A stretch of DNA of 64,000 nucleotides, from NCBI RefSeq assembly GCF_014645735.1, contig NZ_BMMH01000002.1, positions 372,001-436,000 on the forward strand, read 5' to 3'. Shown one piece after another: positions 1 to 8,536 of this stretch. How positions within the stretch are numbered: position 1 is the stretch's first letter; each line of letters starts with the position of its first letter. The notes under the pieces are model-generated. The model was given only the letters and a program-made list of their open reading frames with translations. It was not told the origin of the DNA and made no database searches. Made by a program: the position numbers and the translations under genes. The DNA comes from Nocardia jinanensis. GTDB taxonomy: Bacteria; Actinomycetota; Actinomycetes; Mycobacteriales; Mycobacteriaceae.

Positions 1-972
1 GCTGTCGGCCCAGATCCGCAGGCACCGGACACCGGCGATACCCTCGAGTCCGCTGCGCAACCGGTCGGTGAGCGCGCGTTCCTGCGCATCGGCGGAGGTG
101 CCGAATTCGGCGAGTACGTCGCAGGCCGCGGCCAGCGCCGCGGCGCCCAGTACGTTCGGCGACCCGGCCTCGTGCCGATGGGGAGCCGCCGCCCATACCG
201 CGGTTTCCGCGGTGACCTCGGCGACCGCGCCACCGCCGGCCAGGTACGGCGGTGCGGCGTCGAGCCAGTCCCGCCGCCCGGCCAGCACACCGGCACCGAA
301 GGGTGCGTAGAGCTTGTGGCCGGAGAAGACCACGTAATCGATGCCCGTGGCGCACAGATCGATACGCCGGTGCGGCGCCAGTTGCGCCGCGTCCACCACG
401 ATCCGCGCACCGTGGCGATGCGCGAGCGCGGTCAGTTCCGCCAGCGGCAGCACCTCACCGGTGACATTGGACGCGCCCGTCACCGCGAGCAGGGCGGCGG
501 GCTTCGCACGCAGCTCCGCGGCGACCCGGTCGATCGTCGCGGCCAGGGTGTCCGCCGCGGACACCACCCGGCGCCCGCGCCGGGACCAGGGCAGGAAATT
601 CGCGTGATGCTCGATATCGAGCACCACGGTCTCGCCCGGCACACAACCGGCCAGTAGGTTCAGCGCGTCGGTGGTGTTACGGGTGAACACCACCTCCTGG
701 TCGGCGGCACAGTGCAGGAAACCGCGCACGGTTTCCCGGGCCACCTCGTAGCACCGGGTGGAGATCCGCGACGCGTAGCCGGCGCCACGGTGCACGCTCG
801 CGTAATACGGCAGCAGCCCGGCGACCCGGTCGGCCACCTGCGCGAGCGCCGGGGCGCTGGCCGCGTAATCGAAATTCGCGTAGTCGCGAGTACCACCCTG
901 CACCAGCGGAACTCGCAGATCGTCGCCGGATACCCGGGCGAGGGCGCAGGTCGGGTCGAGTACAGCGGTCAT
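1..972 (-). CDS. class V (SufS/cysteine desulfurase-like) PLP aminotransferase, 3' end outside window
   Basis: A PLP enzyme of the class V aminotransferase/cysteine desulfurase family; members remove sulfur from cysteine or act on related amino acids in the cytosol. The first 324 residues are visible and the frame runs off the left edge. The PLP lysine is Lys220 in the SGHK motif, His122-His123 matches the EHHAN cofactor-stacking motif, and Asp194 (VVDAAQ) binds the pyridine nitrogen. The ATG at 972 is chosen because family similarity begins at once and a SAM-IV riboswitch lies directly upstream, so expression should fall when S-adenosylmethionine is plentiful. The catalytic cysteine loop of a desulfurase would lie outside the window, so the exact reaction is open. 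The sulfur genes to the right support a role in sulfur amino acid metabolism. Confidence 0.85.
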   Translation of the reverse strand, partial: MTAVLDPTCALARVSGDDLRVPLVQGGTRDYANFDYAASAPALAQVADRVAGLLPYYASVHRGAGYASRISTRCYEVARETVRGFLHCAADQEVVFTRNTTDALNLLAGCVPGETVVLDIEHHANFLPWSRRGRRVVSAADTLAATIDRVAAELRAKPAALLAVTGASNVTGEVLPLAELTALAHRHGARIVVDAAQLAPHRRIDLCATGIDYVVFSGHKLYAPFGAGVLAGRRDWLDAAPPYLAGGGAVAEVTAETAVWAAAPHRHEAGSPNVLGAAALAAACDVLAEFGTSADAQERALTDRLRSGLEGIAGVRCLRIWADS

Positions 973-1015
973 CAGGTAATCCCTTCGGGGAGGGACTCCG
1001 GATCTCGAGGTGAAC

Positions 1016-1135
1016 GGAGTCCGCGCTTGCCGCGCTCGGTCGAGCGGCGGCCGGGTCGTCACCCGGGGCACCCCACCGCGGAGGAGGGTTGCCGGCCAGC
1101 AAACCGGGGTTTCACGCTGGCACTCATGACCTGGT
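1016..1135 (-). promoter_or_regulatory. SAM-IV riboswitch
   Basis: Read on the minus strand, the leader of the class V aminotransferase gene contains the conserved SAM-IV blocks in order: GGTCATGAGTGCC, GCTGGCCGGCAACCC, GGGGTGCCCCGGGTGA and GCGGCAAGCGCGG. SAM-IV is an actinobacterial aptamer that binds S-adenosylmethionine and normally shuts off sulfur/methionine genes. Its 3' end overlaps an 8-bp inverted repeat (993-1000 with 1015-1022) that could be the expression platform, followed by a short CCC-GAA-GGG hairpin covering the ribosome binding region before the ATG at 972. The aptamer assignment is firm; the switching mechanism is inferred. Confidence 0.92.
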
Positions 1136-1163
1136 GCGAGATTGTCAGAGGACTCCCGCCTTG

Positions 1164-2340
1164 TCAACTCGAACCCACGTTGTCCACGCTTCCCGGCCGC
1201 CCGGACGCGAAGTCGGCCGCGACCGGGACCGGAATCGGCCGGGAGGCGCGCAGCTGGTCACGGGAGGTCGGCGCGCCCGGTGCGTAGTCGGTGTGGAACA
1301 CCTTGCGGCGCTGCAACTCCGGGACCACTTGGTCGACGAACAGTTCGAGACCGTGCGGCAGGATCGGCGGCTGGATACTGAAGCCGTCCACTGCGCCCCT
1401 GTCGTACCAGTCGATGATCGAATCGGCGATTTGCTCGGGCGTGCCGATCACCACCTGATGTCCACGACTTGTCCCGAACTGCTTCCGCAGTTTCCGGAGG
1501 GTGTTCTGACCGCTGCCGATGAGCCGGCGCAGGGATTCGTAGCGGCCCTGCTGTCCTTGGAATCCCCGTGCCGGGAGCTCCGGCAGGATCTCGTCGTAGT
1601 CGTAACCGCTCAGGTCCAGCCCGGTGAAGTTCGCGATCTGGTGCGCGACCTGGGCGGGCAGCACGAGTTCTTCCAGTTCGTCGTAGAGCCGGCGTGCCTC
1701 GGTTCCGGTGGATCCGACGAACGGCCAGAGCCCGGGTAGTACGCGGATGTCCTCCGGCGGGCGTCCGGCATCGCGGGCCGCAGCCCGCAGTGCGTCGCGG
1801 AAGGACTTCGCCTCCTCGAATGTCTGCTGGACCGTGAACACGACCTCGGCGTAGCGCCCGGCGAAGACGATACCGGCCGGTGATCGGCCCGCCTGGACGA
1901 TCACCGGCCTGCCCTGCGGCGACCGGGGGAGGTCGAGCGGCCCGCCGAAGGTGAAGCGGCCGCTCCGGCCCGGCTCGGGGTCGAACGAGCTCAGCGTGTC
2001 CTGCGGTACCAGTTGCACCTGCTCGCGGCGGGCCCGGCGTTCCCGTTCCGGCACCGAGCTCCACGGCAGGCCGTCGAGCCGGATCTCACCCGAGGTGGGC
2101 GTGACGAGTCCGAGGATCGCCGTCACCGTCGTGGTCTTCCCGGAACCGGATTTCACCGACGATACCGAGTGTTTCACCACGCCGGACGGTGAAACCCACC
2201 TCGTCCACCGCGGTGACCACCGCACGGCCCCGGCCGGGATGGGTGGCCGGGACCCGGTGGTCGCGGACCCGGCCGTACCCGTGCGCGGATCGCGAATCGG
2301 TTTCGCGGCCCGCGCACGGGGCGAGTGAGCGGACGACCGG
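1164..2340 (-). pseudogene. chimeric remnant: peptide-type ABC ATPase fragment joined to the C-terminal part of an NtaA/SnaA-type monooxygenase
   Basis: Two unrelated partial genes are joined. From about 2340 to 1975 lies part of an oligopeptide/sulfonate-type ABC ATPase (VVTAVDEVGFTVRRGE, a Walker A site, then QLVPQDTLSSFDP). From about 1960 to 1164 lies the C-terminal half of an FMN-dependent NtaA/SnaA/DszA monooxygenase (RPVIVQAG, VIGTPEQIADSIIDWY, GFSIQPPILPHGL). The ATPase lacks everything after the Q-loop and the monooxygenase lacks its N-terminal half. One extra base at about 2151-2153 also breaks the frame inside Walker A: VGE lies in one frame and SGSGK in the next. This is a decayed locus made by deletion, lying between the riboswitch gene and the TauD gene. 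No active product is expected. Confidence 0.85.
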
Positions 2341-2360
2341 ATGGCCCGGCGCGAGATCGC

Positions 2361-3302
2361 TCAGGATCCGTAGAACGGCTCACCTTCGACCGATTCGGAC
2401 AGACGGCCGTCCACACCTTGCGGTACATCGCCTTCGATGGTCACCCGGTAGAGCACGCGATCGTGCCCGAGGTGCCCGGCGTCCGAGATGGCCAGGTGCG
2501 CGGTCGCCCGGTTGTCCCAGAACGCCACACTGCCCGGCTGCCAGCGGAACCGGACGGTGTATTCGGTACGCGTCGCCTCTTCCCACAGGGCATCGAGCAG
2601 ATACGAGCTCAGGCGCGGGCCGAGGTTGCGGATGTTCTTGGCCCGGCGGGTGAAACCGGGGCTCACGAACAGTGCCCGCTCCCCCGTTTCCGGATGCACC
2701 CGGACCACCGGGTGGAAGGTGCGCAGCGGGTTGCTCTCGATCGCCTCGGCCCGGTTGCTGCGCCGCACCGAGCGATTGTCGAAGGTGTGTTCGGCATCGA
2801 GGTTGTCCACGAAATCACGCAGTTCGGCGGGCAGGTTCTCATAGACCGCCACCAGGTTGGTCCACGCGGTGTCCCCGCCGTAGGGGGGCAGGATATCGGC
2901 CCGCAGGATCGAGAAGGCCGGGGGATTCACCAGGGCGGTGACATCGGTGTGCCAGCTGCTGTCGTAGGAGGTGCGTTTACGCCCGTGCTGCACGTCGTAG
3001 CGGCGACTGTCGATCGGCAGGATCTCGGGGAAACCCTCCGGCGGATTGTCCTCGTAGGGATGAGCCGGGGTCACTTTGCCGAATCGGCGCGCGAAGGCGA
3101 TCTGCTCCGCGTGCCCGATCGCCTGGTCCCGGAAGAACACCACCTTCCACTTCAGCAGGGCCTGCCGGATCTCGGTGATCACCTCGTCGGACAAGTCCTG
3201 GGCCAGGTCGACACCCGCGATCTCGGCGCCCGTGTAACCCGACTGCGGGAGCACGGTGATCGTCCGCGCCACGGAAATAGGTTCTGTCGCTGCAATTGTC
3301 AT
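2361..3302 (-). CDS. TauD/TfdA-family Fe(II)/2-oxoglutarate dioxygenase
   Basis: A cytosolic non-heme iron dioxygenase that uses 2-oxoglutarate and oxygen; TauD releases sulfite from taurine, and relatives act on alkyl sulfates or herbicides. The 313-residue length fits the family. The iron triad is His118 and Asp120 (WHTD) plus His269 (RATAHLAI); Arg282 or Arg286 (DRVLYRV) should hold 2-oxoglutarate. The start at 3302 fits the family N terminus. Neighbours are an SsuD-like monooxygenase and two broken NtaA-type genes, which points to sulfonate or sulfate-ester use as a sulfur source. The 270-bp divergent region to the right holds an inverted repeat at 3410-3429. The substrate is not determined by the sequence. 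Confidence 0.88.
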   Translation of the reverse strand: MTIAATEPISVARTITVLPQSGYTGAEIAGVDLAQDLSDEVITEIRQALLKWKVVFFRDQAIGHAEQIAFARRFGKVTPAHPYEDNPPEGFPEILPIDSRRYDVQHGRKRTSYDSSWHTDVTALVNPPAFSILRADILPPYGGDTAWTNLVAVYENLPAELRDFVDNLDAEHTFDNRSVRRSNRAEAIESNPLRTFHPVVRVHPETGERALFVSPGFTRRAKNIRNLGPRLSSYLLDALWEEATRTEYTVRFRWQPGSVAFWDNRATAHLAISDAGHLGHDRVLYRVTIEGDVPQGVDGRLSESVEGEPFYGS

Positions 3303-3409
3303 CGGAAACCACCACCTGATTCACCCGGAGAAGATGTCGGGGCAAGGCTATGTCCGGTCCGGTGAGTTACCTGCCCATTGGGATCGGCAAGATTTTCTGC
3401 ACCCTGTGT

Positions 3410-3429
3410 CGAGTTCGGCTTTGAACTCG
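3410..3429. promoter_or_regulatory. inverted repeat in divergent promoter region of the sulfur block
   Basis: CGAGTTC, six bases, GAACTCG: a perfect 7-bp dyad between the TauD-type gene (start 3302, minus) and the broken monooxygenase (start 3574, plus). Its place between divergent promoters suggests a repressor or activator site. No cognate regulator gene is nearby, so the binding protein is unknown. Confidence 0.4.
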
Positions 3430-3573
3430 CCCGCCGGCCGAGAATTTCGAATCATCGTGATCCGGTCCGTAGCCCGGAAAGGGATTCCGGCGCATCGTTC
3501 TCTCTGTATGACCGCCCCCGGCCGACCCGGTGCACACGCCTTCCCGAATGATTCCGGCCCGAACGGAGATCCC

Positions 3574-4462
3574 ATGCCCTCTTGTGGACTGTTCCTCGAT
3601 GTCGGTGTGAACAGTAGGGGCTATCACGGGAATTCATGGCTCGCACCGGACGCCGACTGGGACCGTTTCATCTCGTTCGAGCACTATCTGGAAGTAGCGG
3701 AGCTGGCGCATTCCGGCGGCTTCGCCGCAGTGTTCCTGTCCGACCATCCCGCACTGCGACGAGCCGCCGACAACAGGCCGCTGCATTCGCTGGATCCGAT
3801 CGTGCTGTTCACCGCACTGGCGGCGCGGGTGCCCGATATCGGTTTCGTGATCACCGCCTCGAGCTCCTACAACTCCCCCTACAACCTCGCCCGCCGCCTG
3901 GCCGGCCTGGACCATATTTCCGGCGGGCGGGTGATCTGGAATGTGGTGTCGAGTTTCAGTCCCGATATTGCCGCCGATTTCGGCGCCGCCCCGCTGCGGC
4001 ACTGCGGCGCCACGAACAACTCAACGGCCACCCGGACGAGGACGCGCTGCTGCGCGCGTTCGCCGACCGGCACGGTCTGCCGTTCGATCCCGATACCGTG
4101 CTGATCCCCGAACTGTTCGTCTCCGACCCCGATCAACAGGGCCCCAGCGGTTTCACCCGTTCCCTGCGGGATCTGGTCGCCACCGAACCGCTCACACTCC
4201 GGCAGCTGGCCCGCCGGGTGGAGGGCGGGCACGCCTGGTCCTGGGCACGCCCGCTGCGGTGGCCGAGCAGATCCTGGACTGGTGGCGTGACGGCGTCGTC
4301 GACGGATACACGATCCAGCCCCCGACCCTGCCGCACGATCTGCGCACTTTCGTCCGTGAGGTGATCCCGTTGCTGCGCGCGGCCGCAGCGTTATCCGCGG
4401 GCTACCCGGAATCCACTGTCCGGCAGCGATTCGCGCTGCCCGAGCCGCTACCGGTCGGCTGA
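3574..4462 (+). pseudogene. broken NtaA/SnaA/DszA-type FMN-dependent monooxygenase
   Basis: Family features are spread over three reading frames. Frame one (from ATG 3574 to about 3990) gives the N-terminal part: LFLDVGVNSRGYH, SFEHYLEVAELAHSGGF, LAGLDHISGGRVIWNVVSSF. Frame two (about 4010-4230) carries FTRSLRDLVATEPLTLRQLA. Frame three (about 4233-4462) carries LVLGTPAAVAEQILDWW and the normal end. Only about 296 codons remain where about 440 are usual, so about 140 residues were lost near 4000. A single base is also missing at about 4232 (GGGCAC followed by GCCTG where a CGC codon is expected). The gene once worked on an organosulfur or chelate substrate like its neighbours and should now be inactive unless the assembly is wrong. 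Confidence 0.85.
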
Positions 4463-4495
4463 CCGAACACCAGCAACCGAACAGGAGCCGCCCCG

Positions 4496-5548
4496 ATGGC
4501 CGAATATCTCTGGTACATCCCGAATCAGGTGACCCCCGGGCATCGCGGCGATGCCGTCACCGCCGAGCACAACAGTCTGGAAACACTGACCGCTCAGGCG
4601 CGGGCGCTCGAAGACAACGGCTGGCAGGGCGCGTTGATCGGCACCGGCTGGGGGCGGCCGGACACCTTCACCGTCGCCACCGCGCTGGCGGCCCGGACCA
4701 CCACCTTCGAACCACTCGTGGCGATCCGGCCCGGCTACTGGCGACCCGCCCATTTCGCCTCCGCCGCGGCGAGTCTGGACCATCTGACCGGTGGCCGGCT
4801 GCGGATCAATATCGTCTCCGGCAAGGACGATCTCGCGGCCTACGGCGAGGCCGAGGAGGACCAGGCCGACCGGTACACCCGCACCCGTGAATTCATCCAG
4901 CTGGTCCGCCGGCTGTGGACCGAGGAGAACGTCACCTATCGCGGTGAGCACTATCAGGTGACCGGATCCACCGTCACGCCCCGGATCGAGGTACGCGAGG
5001 GCCGGCCGCATCCGTTGCTCTACTTCGGCGGCGCGTCGGAAGCCGCCGAGCGGGTCGCCGCGACCGAAGCCGATGTGCAGCTGTTCTGGGGCGAGCCGCT
5101 GGCAGGGGTGCGTGAGCGTATAGAACGGTTGCGCGCGTTGAGCGACAACCTCGGCCGTACGCTGCCGCCACTGGAATTCGGCCTGCGTATCACCACATTC
5201 GTGCGCGACACCACCGACCAGGCATGGGCCGACGCCGCGGCGAAAGTCGCCGAGATGGCGAAGAAGCACGACCCGGGCGTACGCCGCCGGGCGGCGGTCG
5301 GGCAGCAGCGGTTACTCGATCTCGCCGCCCGCGGCGAGGTGCTCGACGACAACCTCTACACCACCCCGGGCACCGTCGGGGGCGGCGGCGCGGGCACCAC
5401 CTGGCTGGTCGGTTCCGCCGAGGATGTGGCGAAATCGCTGCGCCGGTACCAGGATCTCGGCATCACCCATTTCGTCCTGTCCGATACCCCCTACCTGCCC
5501 GAGATCCGGCGGCAGGGGGCTGCGCTGCTGCCGCTGCTCCGCGACTGA
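4496..5548 (+). CDS. SsuD-like FMNH2-dependent alkanesulfonate monooxygenase
   Basis: A luciferase-like monooxygenase of 350 residues. SsuD enzymes use reduced FMN and oxygen to split alkanesulfonates into sulfite and an aldehyde. Family marks are the start region YLWYIPNQV, the barrel segment ASLDHLTGGRLRINIVSGKDD, RYTRTREFIQLVRRLW, and the late GTTWLVGSAEDVAKSL and FVLSDTPYLPEI blocks. The gene is complete, unlike the broken relative ending 33 bp upstream. No reductase (SsuE) is adjacent, although nitroreductase-like flavin enzymes lie within 6 kb. It converges with the aldo/keto reductase, 10 bp away. Function as an organosulfur monooxygenase is likely; the substrate is uncertain. Confidence 0.85.
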   Translation: MAEYLWYIPNQVTPGHRGDAVTAEHNSLETLTAQARALEDNGWQGALIGTGWGRPDTFTVATALAARTTTFEPLVAIRPGYWRPAHFASAAASLDHLTGGRLRINIVSGKDDLAAYGEAEEDQADRYTRTREFIQLVRRLWTEENVTYRGEHYQVTGSTVTPRIEVREGRPHPLLYFGGASEAAERVAATEADVQLFWGEPLAGVRERIERLRALSDNLGRTLPPLEFGLRITTFVRDTTDQAWADAAAKVAEMAKKHDPGVRRRAAVGQQRLLDLAARGEVLDDNLYTTPGTVGGGGAGTTWLVGSAEDVAKSLRRYQDLGITHFVLSDTPYLPEIRRQGAALLPLLRD

Positions 5549-5558
5549 GCCGATCGGA

Positions 5559-6590
5559 TCAGAGATTCAGCCCGGTCCCGTGGATACCGTGCTCGTCGAT
5601 GAGGGCGAGCTCGTCATCGGTGAGCTCCGGGAACTGCAGGGCGGCGATATTGTGGTCGAGCTGAGCAGTGCTGCTCGCGCCGATCAGCGCCGAGGTGACC
5701 TCGGGCCGCCGCAATACCCATTGGAGGGCGAGCTGGGCCAGCGACTGGCCCCGGGCCGCGGCGATCTTGTCGAGTTCGGCCGTGCGCCGCCGGTAGGTCT
5801 CGTCGATCACCTCGGGTGACAGGAATGTGCTGTTCACCGCGCGGGCTCCCTCGGGAATGCGCTCGAGGTATTTATCGGTCAGCAGCCCCTGCGCCAGTGG
5901 CGAATAGACGATCGCGCCGAAACCGTCCTGTCGTGCGATGTCCAGCAGGCCGTTCTGCTCCGGCCGCCGGTCGTAGACGGAGTACCGGGTCTGGTGGATG
6001 AGCAACGGCACGCCCGCCGCCCGCAGCAGTTCGGCGGCCTCGTGGGCCCGGTCGGGCAGGTAGTTGGAAATTCCGACGTAGAGTGCTTTGCCCTGCTGCA
6101 CCGCGGCGGCCAACGCCCCCACCGTCTCCTCCAGCGGCGTCCCGGGATCGGGGCTGTGATGGTAGAAGATATCGACGTAATCGGTACCGAGATCGCGCAG
6201 ACTGTGCTCGAGCGAGGTGAGCAGCGATTTACGGGACCCCCCTTTGAGGTAGGGGCTCGGCCCGATCGGATTTCCGGCCTTTGTCGCCAGGACGAGCTCG
6301 TCCCGGTAGGGCGCGAGATCCTTGGCGAGCACCCGCCCGAAGTTCTTCTGCGCGGCGCGATGCGGCGGGCCGTAGCGGTCGGCGTTGTCGAAATGGGTGA
6401 TCCCCAGATCGAATGCGTGCAGGATGATCTCACGCTGTGTCTCGAACGGGTAGTCGGTGCCGAACTTCTGCCACAGTCCGAAAGAGAACGCGGGCAGGTC
6501 GAGTCCGGAGTTGCCGCTGCGCCGATACGGGACTTTCTCGTAACGGTCCTCGGCGGCGGTGTAGGTCAGGTCGAAGGGGCCGTAGCTCAT
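5559..6590 (-). CDS. aldo/keto reductase (YghZ/Kv-beta-like)
   Basis: A cytosolic NADPH-dependent TIM-barrel reductase of 343 residues. The catalytic tetrad is Asp68 and Tyr73 (FDNADRYG), Lys104 (LATKAG) and His145 (FYHHSPD). The sequence resembles glyceraldehyde-3-phosphate reductase YghZ and the voltage-gated potassium channel beta group, including GLLTDKYL and LQWVLRRPEVTSALIGAS near the C terminus. ATG 6590 is preferred over an upstream in-frame start at 6638 because family similarity begins at YGPFDLTY. It leads a minus-strand run of redox enzymes, but an 80-bp gap separates it from the SDR gene. The physiological substrate is unknown. Confidence 0.85.
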   Translation of the reverse strand: MSYGPFDLTYTAAEDRYEKVPYRRSGNSGLDLPAFSFGLWQKFGTDYPFETQREIILHAFDLGITHFDNADRYGPPHRAAQKNFGRVLAKDLAPYRDELVLATKAGNPIGPSPYLKGGSRKSLLTSLEHSLRDLGTDYVDIFYHHSPDPGTPLEETVGALAAAVQQGKALYVGISNYLPDRAHEAAELLRAAGVPLLIHQTRYSVYDRRPEQNGLLDIARQDGFGAIVYSPLAQGLLTDKYLERIPEGARAVNSTFLSPEVIDETYRRRTAELDKIAAARGQSLAQLALQWVLRRPEVTSALIGASSTAQLDHNIAALQFPELTDDELALIDEHGIHGTGLNL

Positions 6591-6667
6591 CCGGACAGTT
6601 GACCATCCACGCGCCCGCGCAGCGATGGGTCGGCTCACCCTGATCGAAATCTGCTGCCACAGCGAGG

Positions 6668-7405
6668 TCAGGCGAGCCCGCCGTTGACGTAGAGCACCTG
6701 CCCGTCGACCCAGCGGGCCGGGCCCGCGAGGAAGGCGACCGTCTCCGCGATATCGGCCGGTTCACCGAGTCGTTCCAGCGGTGACATCCGGGCGAGCGCA
6801 TCGATGGCGGCGTCGTCCTTGCCGTCGAGGAACAGCGGTGTCGCGGTCGGTCCCGGGGCGACCACATTGACCGTCACATCGCGGCCGCGCAACTCCCGGG
6901 CCAGGATCAGGGTCATCGCCTCCACCGCGCCCTTGGTCGCCGCGTAGGCGGCATAGCCGGGCTGCTGGAGCCGGATGACCGAGGACGAGAAATTGATCAG
7001 CGCGCCGCCGGGGGCCAGAGTGCGCGCGGCCAGCCGCGAAACCACGAAAGTGCCGCGGACGTTGGTGCGGTGCATCCGGTCGAACGCGTCGAGATCGAAC
7101 TCGGCCACCGGCCCGAGCAGCATGATGCCTGCGGTGTTGACCACCACGTCGATCCCGCCGAAACGGTCGGTGATCTCGGTGAACAGCTTTTCCACCCGGT
7201 CGGAATCGGCCACATCCCCGCCCATCGCCACCGCGGTCCCGCCGCGGCCGGTGATGGCGGAGACGACCTCCTCGGCGCGCCCGGCATTACCGGCGTAGTG
7301 CACGACCACGGTCGTTCCGTCCGCGGCGAGGCGTTCGGCCACAGCCCGGCCGATCCCACCGGAGCCTCCGGTGACCAGGGCGATGCGATCGGGCGATGCG
7401 GGCAC
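6668..7405 (-). CDS. short-chain dehydrogenase/reductase
   Basis: A classical SDR of 245 residues that should oxidise or reduce a hydroxyl/keto group with NADP(H). It shows TGGSGGIG at 12-19, NTAG at 90-93, Ser141/142 and the Tyr154-x3-Lys158 pair (YAATK), and ends with the usual WVDGQVLYVNGG segment. The start is the GTG at 7405, seven bases after an AGGAGG ribosome binding site; no ATG fits. The frame stays open far upstream but that part has no similarity and overlaps a real gene. The closest SDR type is the small FabG-like/SDR-Ga group. The substrate is unknown. Confidence 0.88.
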   Translation of the reverse strand: MPASPDRIALVTGGSGGIGRAVAERLAADGTTVVVHYAGNAGRAEEVVSAITGRGGTAVAMGGDVADSDRVEKLFTEITDRFGGIDVVVNTAGIMLLGPVAEFDLDAFDRMHRTNVRGTFVVSRLAARTLAPGGALINFSSSVIRLQQPGYAAYAATKGAVEAMTLILARELRGRDVTVNVVAPGPTATPLFLDGKDDAAIDALARMSPLERLGEPADIAETVAFLAGPARWVDGQVLYVNGGLA

Positions 7406-7620
7406 AGGCACCTCCTGGTATGTCACCTGAGTGCGGCACCGGTCGGCGGGACCGCACCGATTCCGCGTCGATCCTCGCACCGGCGATCGCGATCGGGCGA
7501 CGACACGCGGGCGAGCGGCCGAGAGATCACCGTCGGAGATCGACCGCACCACCCCGCGCCGGGCACAACCCGGTTCCGGCCCTCGAGCCCGGGCGCGGGC
7601 CGCGCACCGCCGGCCGGGTA

Positions 7621-8445
7621 TCAGTGCAACGGGAATCCCTGGGCCGCCAGAGATTCGCGGAGCCGGTCCCGGCCCTTCAGGGCTTCCGCCGACGCCAGCC
7701 GCGCCAGCACCCGGTCGGTCCACGAATGCGCCAAGTCCTGCTCGGCGTAGAACTGCGCGATCCGCTGCTCGTAGTCGTCGAGATGATCGGGCTGCGCGGG
7801 CCGGTAAGTCTCCTCGTGCAGAACGGCGGCCTGCGGCAGGCGCGGTTTGACCCGGGCGTTCTCCAACGGATCCGGCTCGCCCACCACCAGTCCGACCACC
7901 GCGAACACACCGGCGGGCAGCGCCAGCTCGGCAGCCACCTGCTCCGGGTTGTTGCGGATCGCGCCGATGTAGACCGTGCCCAGTCCCAGCGATTCCGCCG
8001 CGACCACCGCATTCTGCGCGGCCAGCGCGGCGTCCAGGAACGCGACATAACTGGATTCCAGATAGTCGGCCCCGTCCAGCGGCGCCCCCCGCTCGGCGGC
8101 CAGGCCGCGCAGCCGGGCGAGGTCGGCGGTCCACACCAGCAGCAGCGGAGCCTGCCGGATCTGTTCCTGATCACCGGCCAGCGCGGCCAGCCGGGCCTTA
8201 CGCTGCGGGTCGCGGACCGCGACCACACTCCACACCTGGAGGTTGGACGAGGTGGGGGCGGACTGGGCCGCCGAGATCAGTAGTTCCAGTACGCCGTCGG
8301 GCAGCGGATCGGGCAGATAGCGGCGTACCGATCGGTGCTCGTGCAGAACCTGCAGGACCGGATTCCATTCGGCCGGGGCCGTCGGTGCGGGATCACGGTA
8401 GCGCTCGGCCACCACCTGGTCCGGAGACGGTGCGATCTGGGTCAT
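7621..8445 (-). CDS. nitroreductase family NAD(P)H-flavin oxidoreductase (NfsA/FRP-like)
   Basis: An FMN-binding nitroreductase of 274 residues, longer than the 200-residue core because of a C-terminal helix extension (LDDYEQRIAQFYAEQ). The FMN phosphate site is the early HRSVRRYLPDPLP motif, followed by SAPTSSNLQVWSVVAV and the distal ESLGLGTVYIGAIRNN motif. NfsA-like enzymes reduce nitroaromatics or quinones or supply reduced flavin. ATG 8445 is the first good start after an open frame with no similarity. It lies between the SDR and an AhpD-like gene, all on the minus strand with 90-220 bp gaps, so co-transcription is possible but not clear. It could be a flavin reductase partner for the nearby FMNH2-dependent monooxygenase, but only context suggests this. 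Confidence 0.82.
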   Translation of the reverse strand: MTQIAPSPDQVVAERYRDPAPTAPAEWNPVLQVLHEHRSVRRYLPDPLPDGVLELLISAAQSAPTSSNLQVWSVVAVRDPQRKARLAALAGDQEQIRQAPLLLVWTADLARLRGLAAERGAPLDGADYLESSYVAFLDAALAAQNAVVAAESLGLGTVYIGAIRNNPEQVAAELALPAGVFAVVGLVVGEPDPLENARVKPRLPQAAVLHEETYRPAQPDHLDDYEQRIAQFYAEQDLAHSWTDRVLARLASAEALKGRDRLRESLAAQGFPLH

Positions 8446-8536
8446 GGTGTCATCGTCGCCGCACCGGCGGCCACGGTCAGCGGTTGGCCGCACCTCGAGC
8501 CGAAAACCCGCGGCCCGCCGCTCACCACACCCATCT

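Noticed and set aside
7396..8283. 295-codon plus-strand frame opposite the nitroreductase
   Set aside because: Low-complexity Arg/Gln-rich translation and no RBS; the minus-strand nitroreductase has clear FMN motifs.
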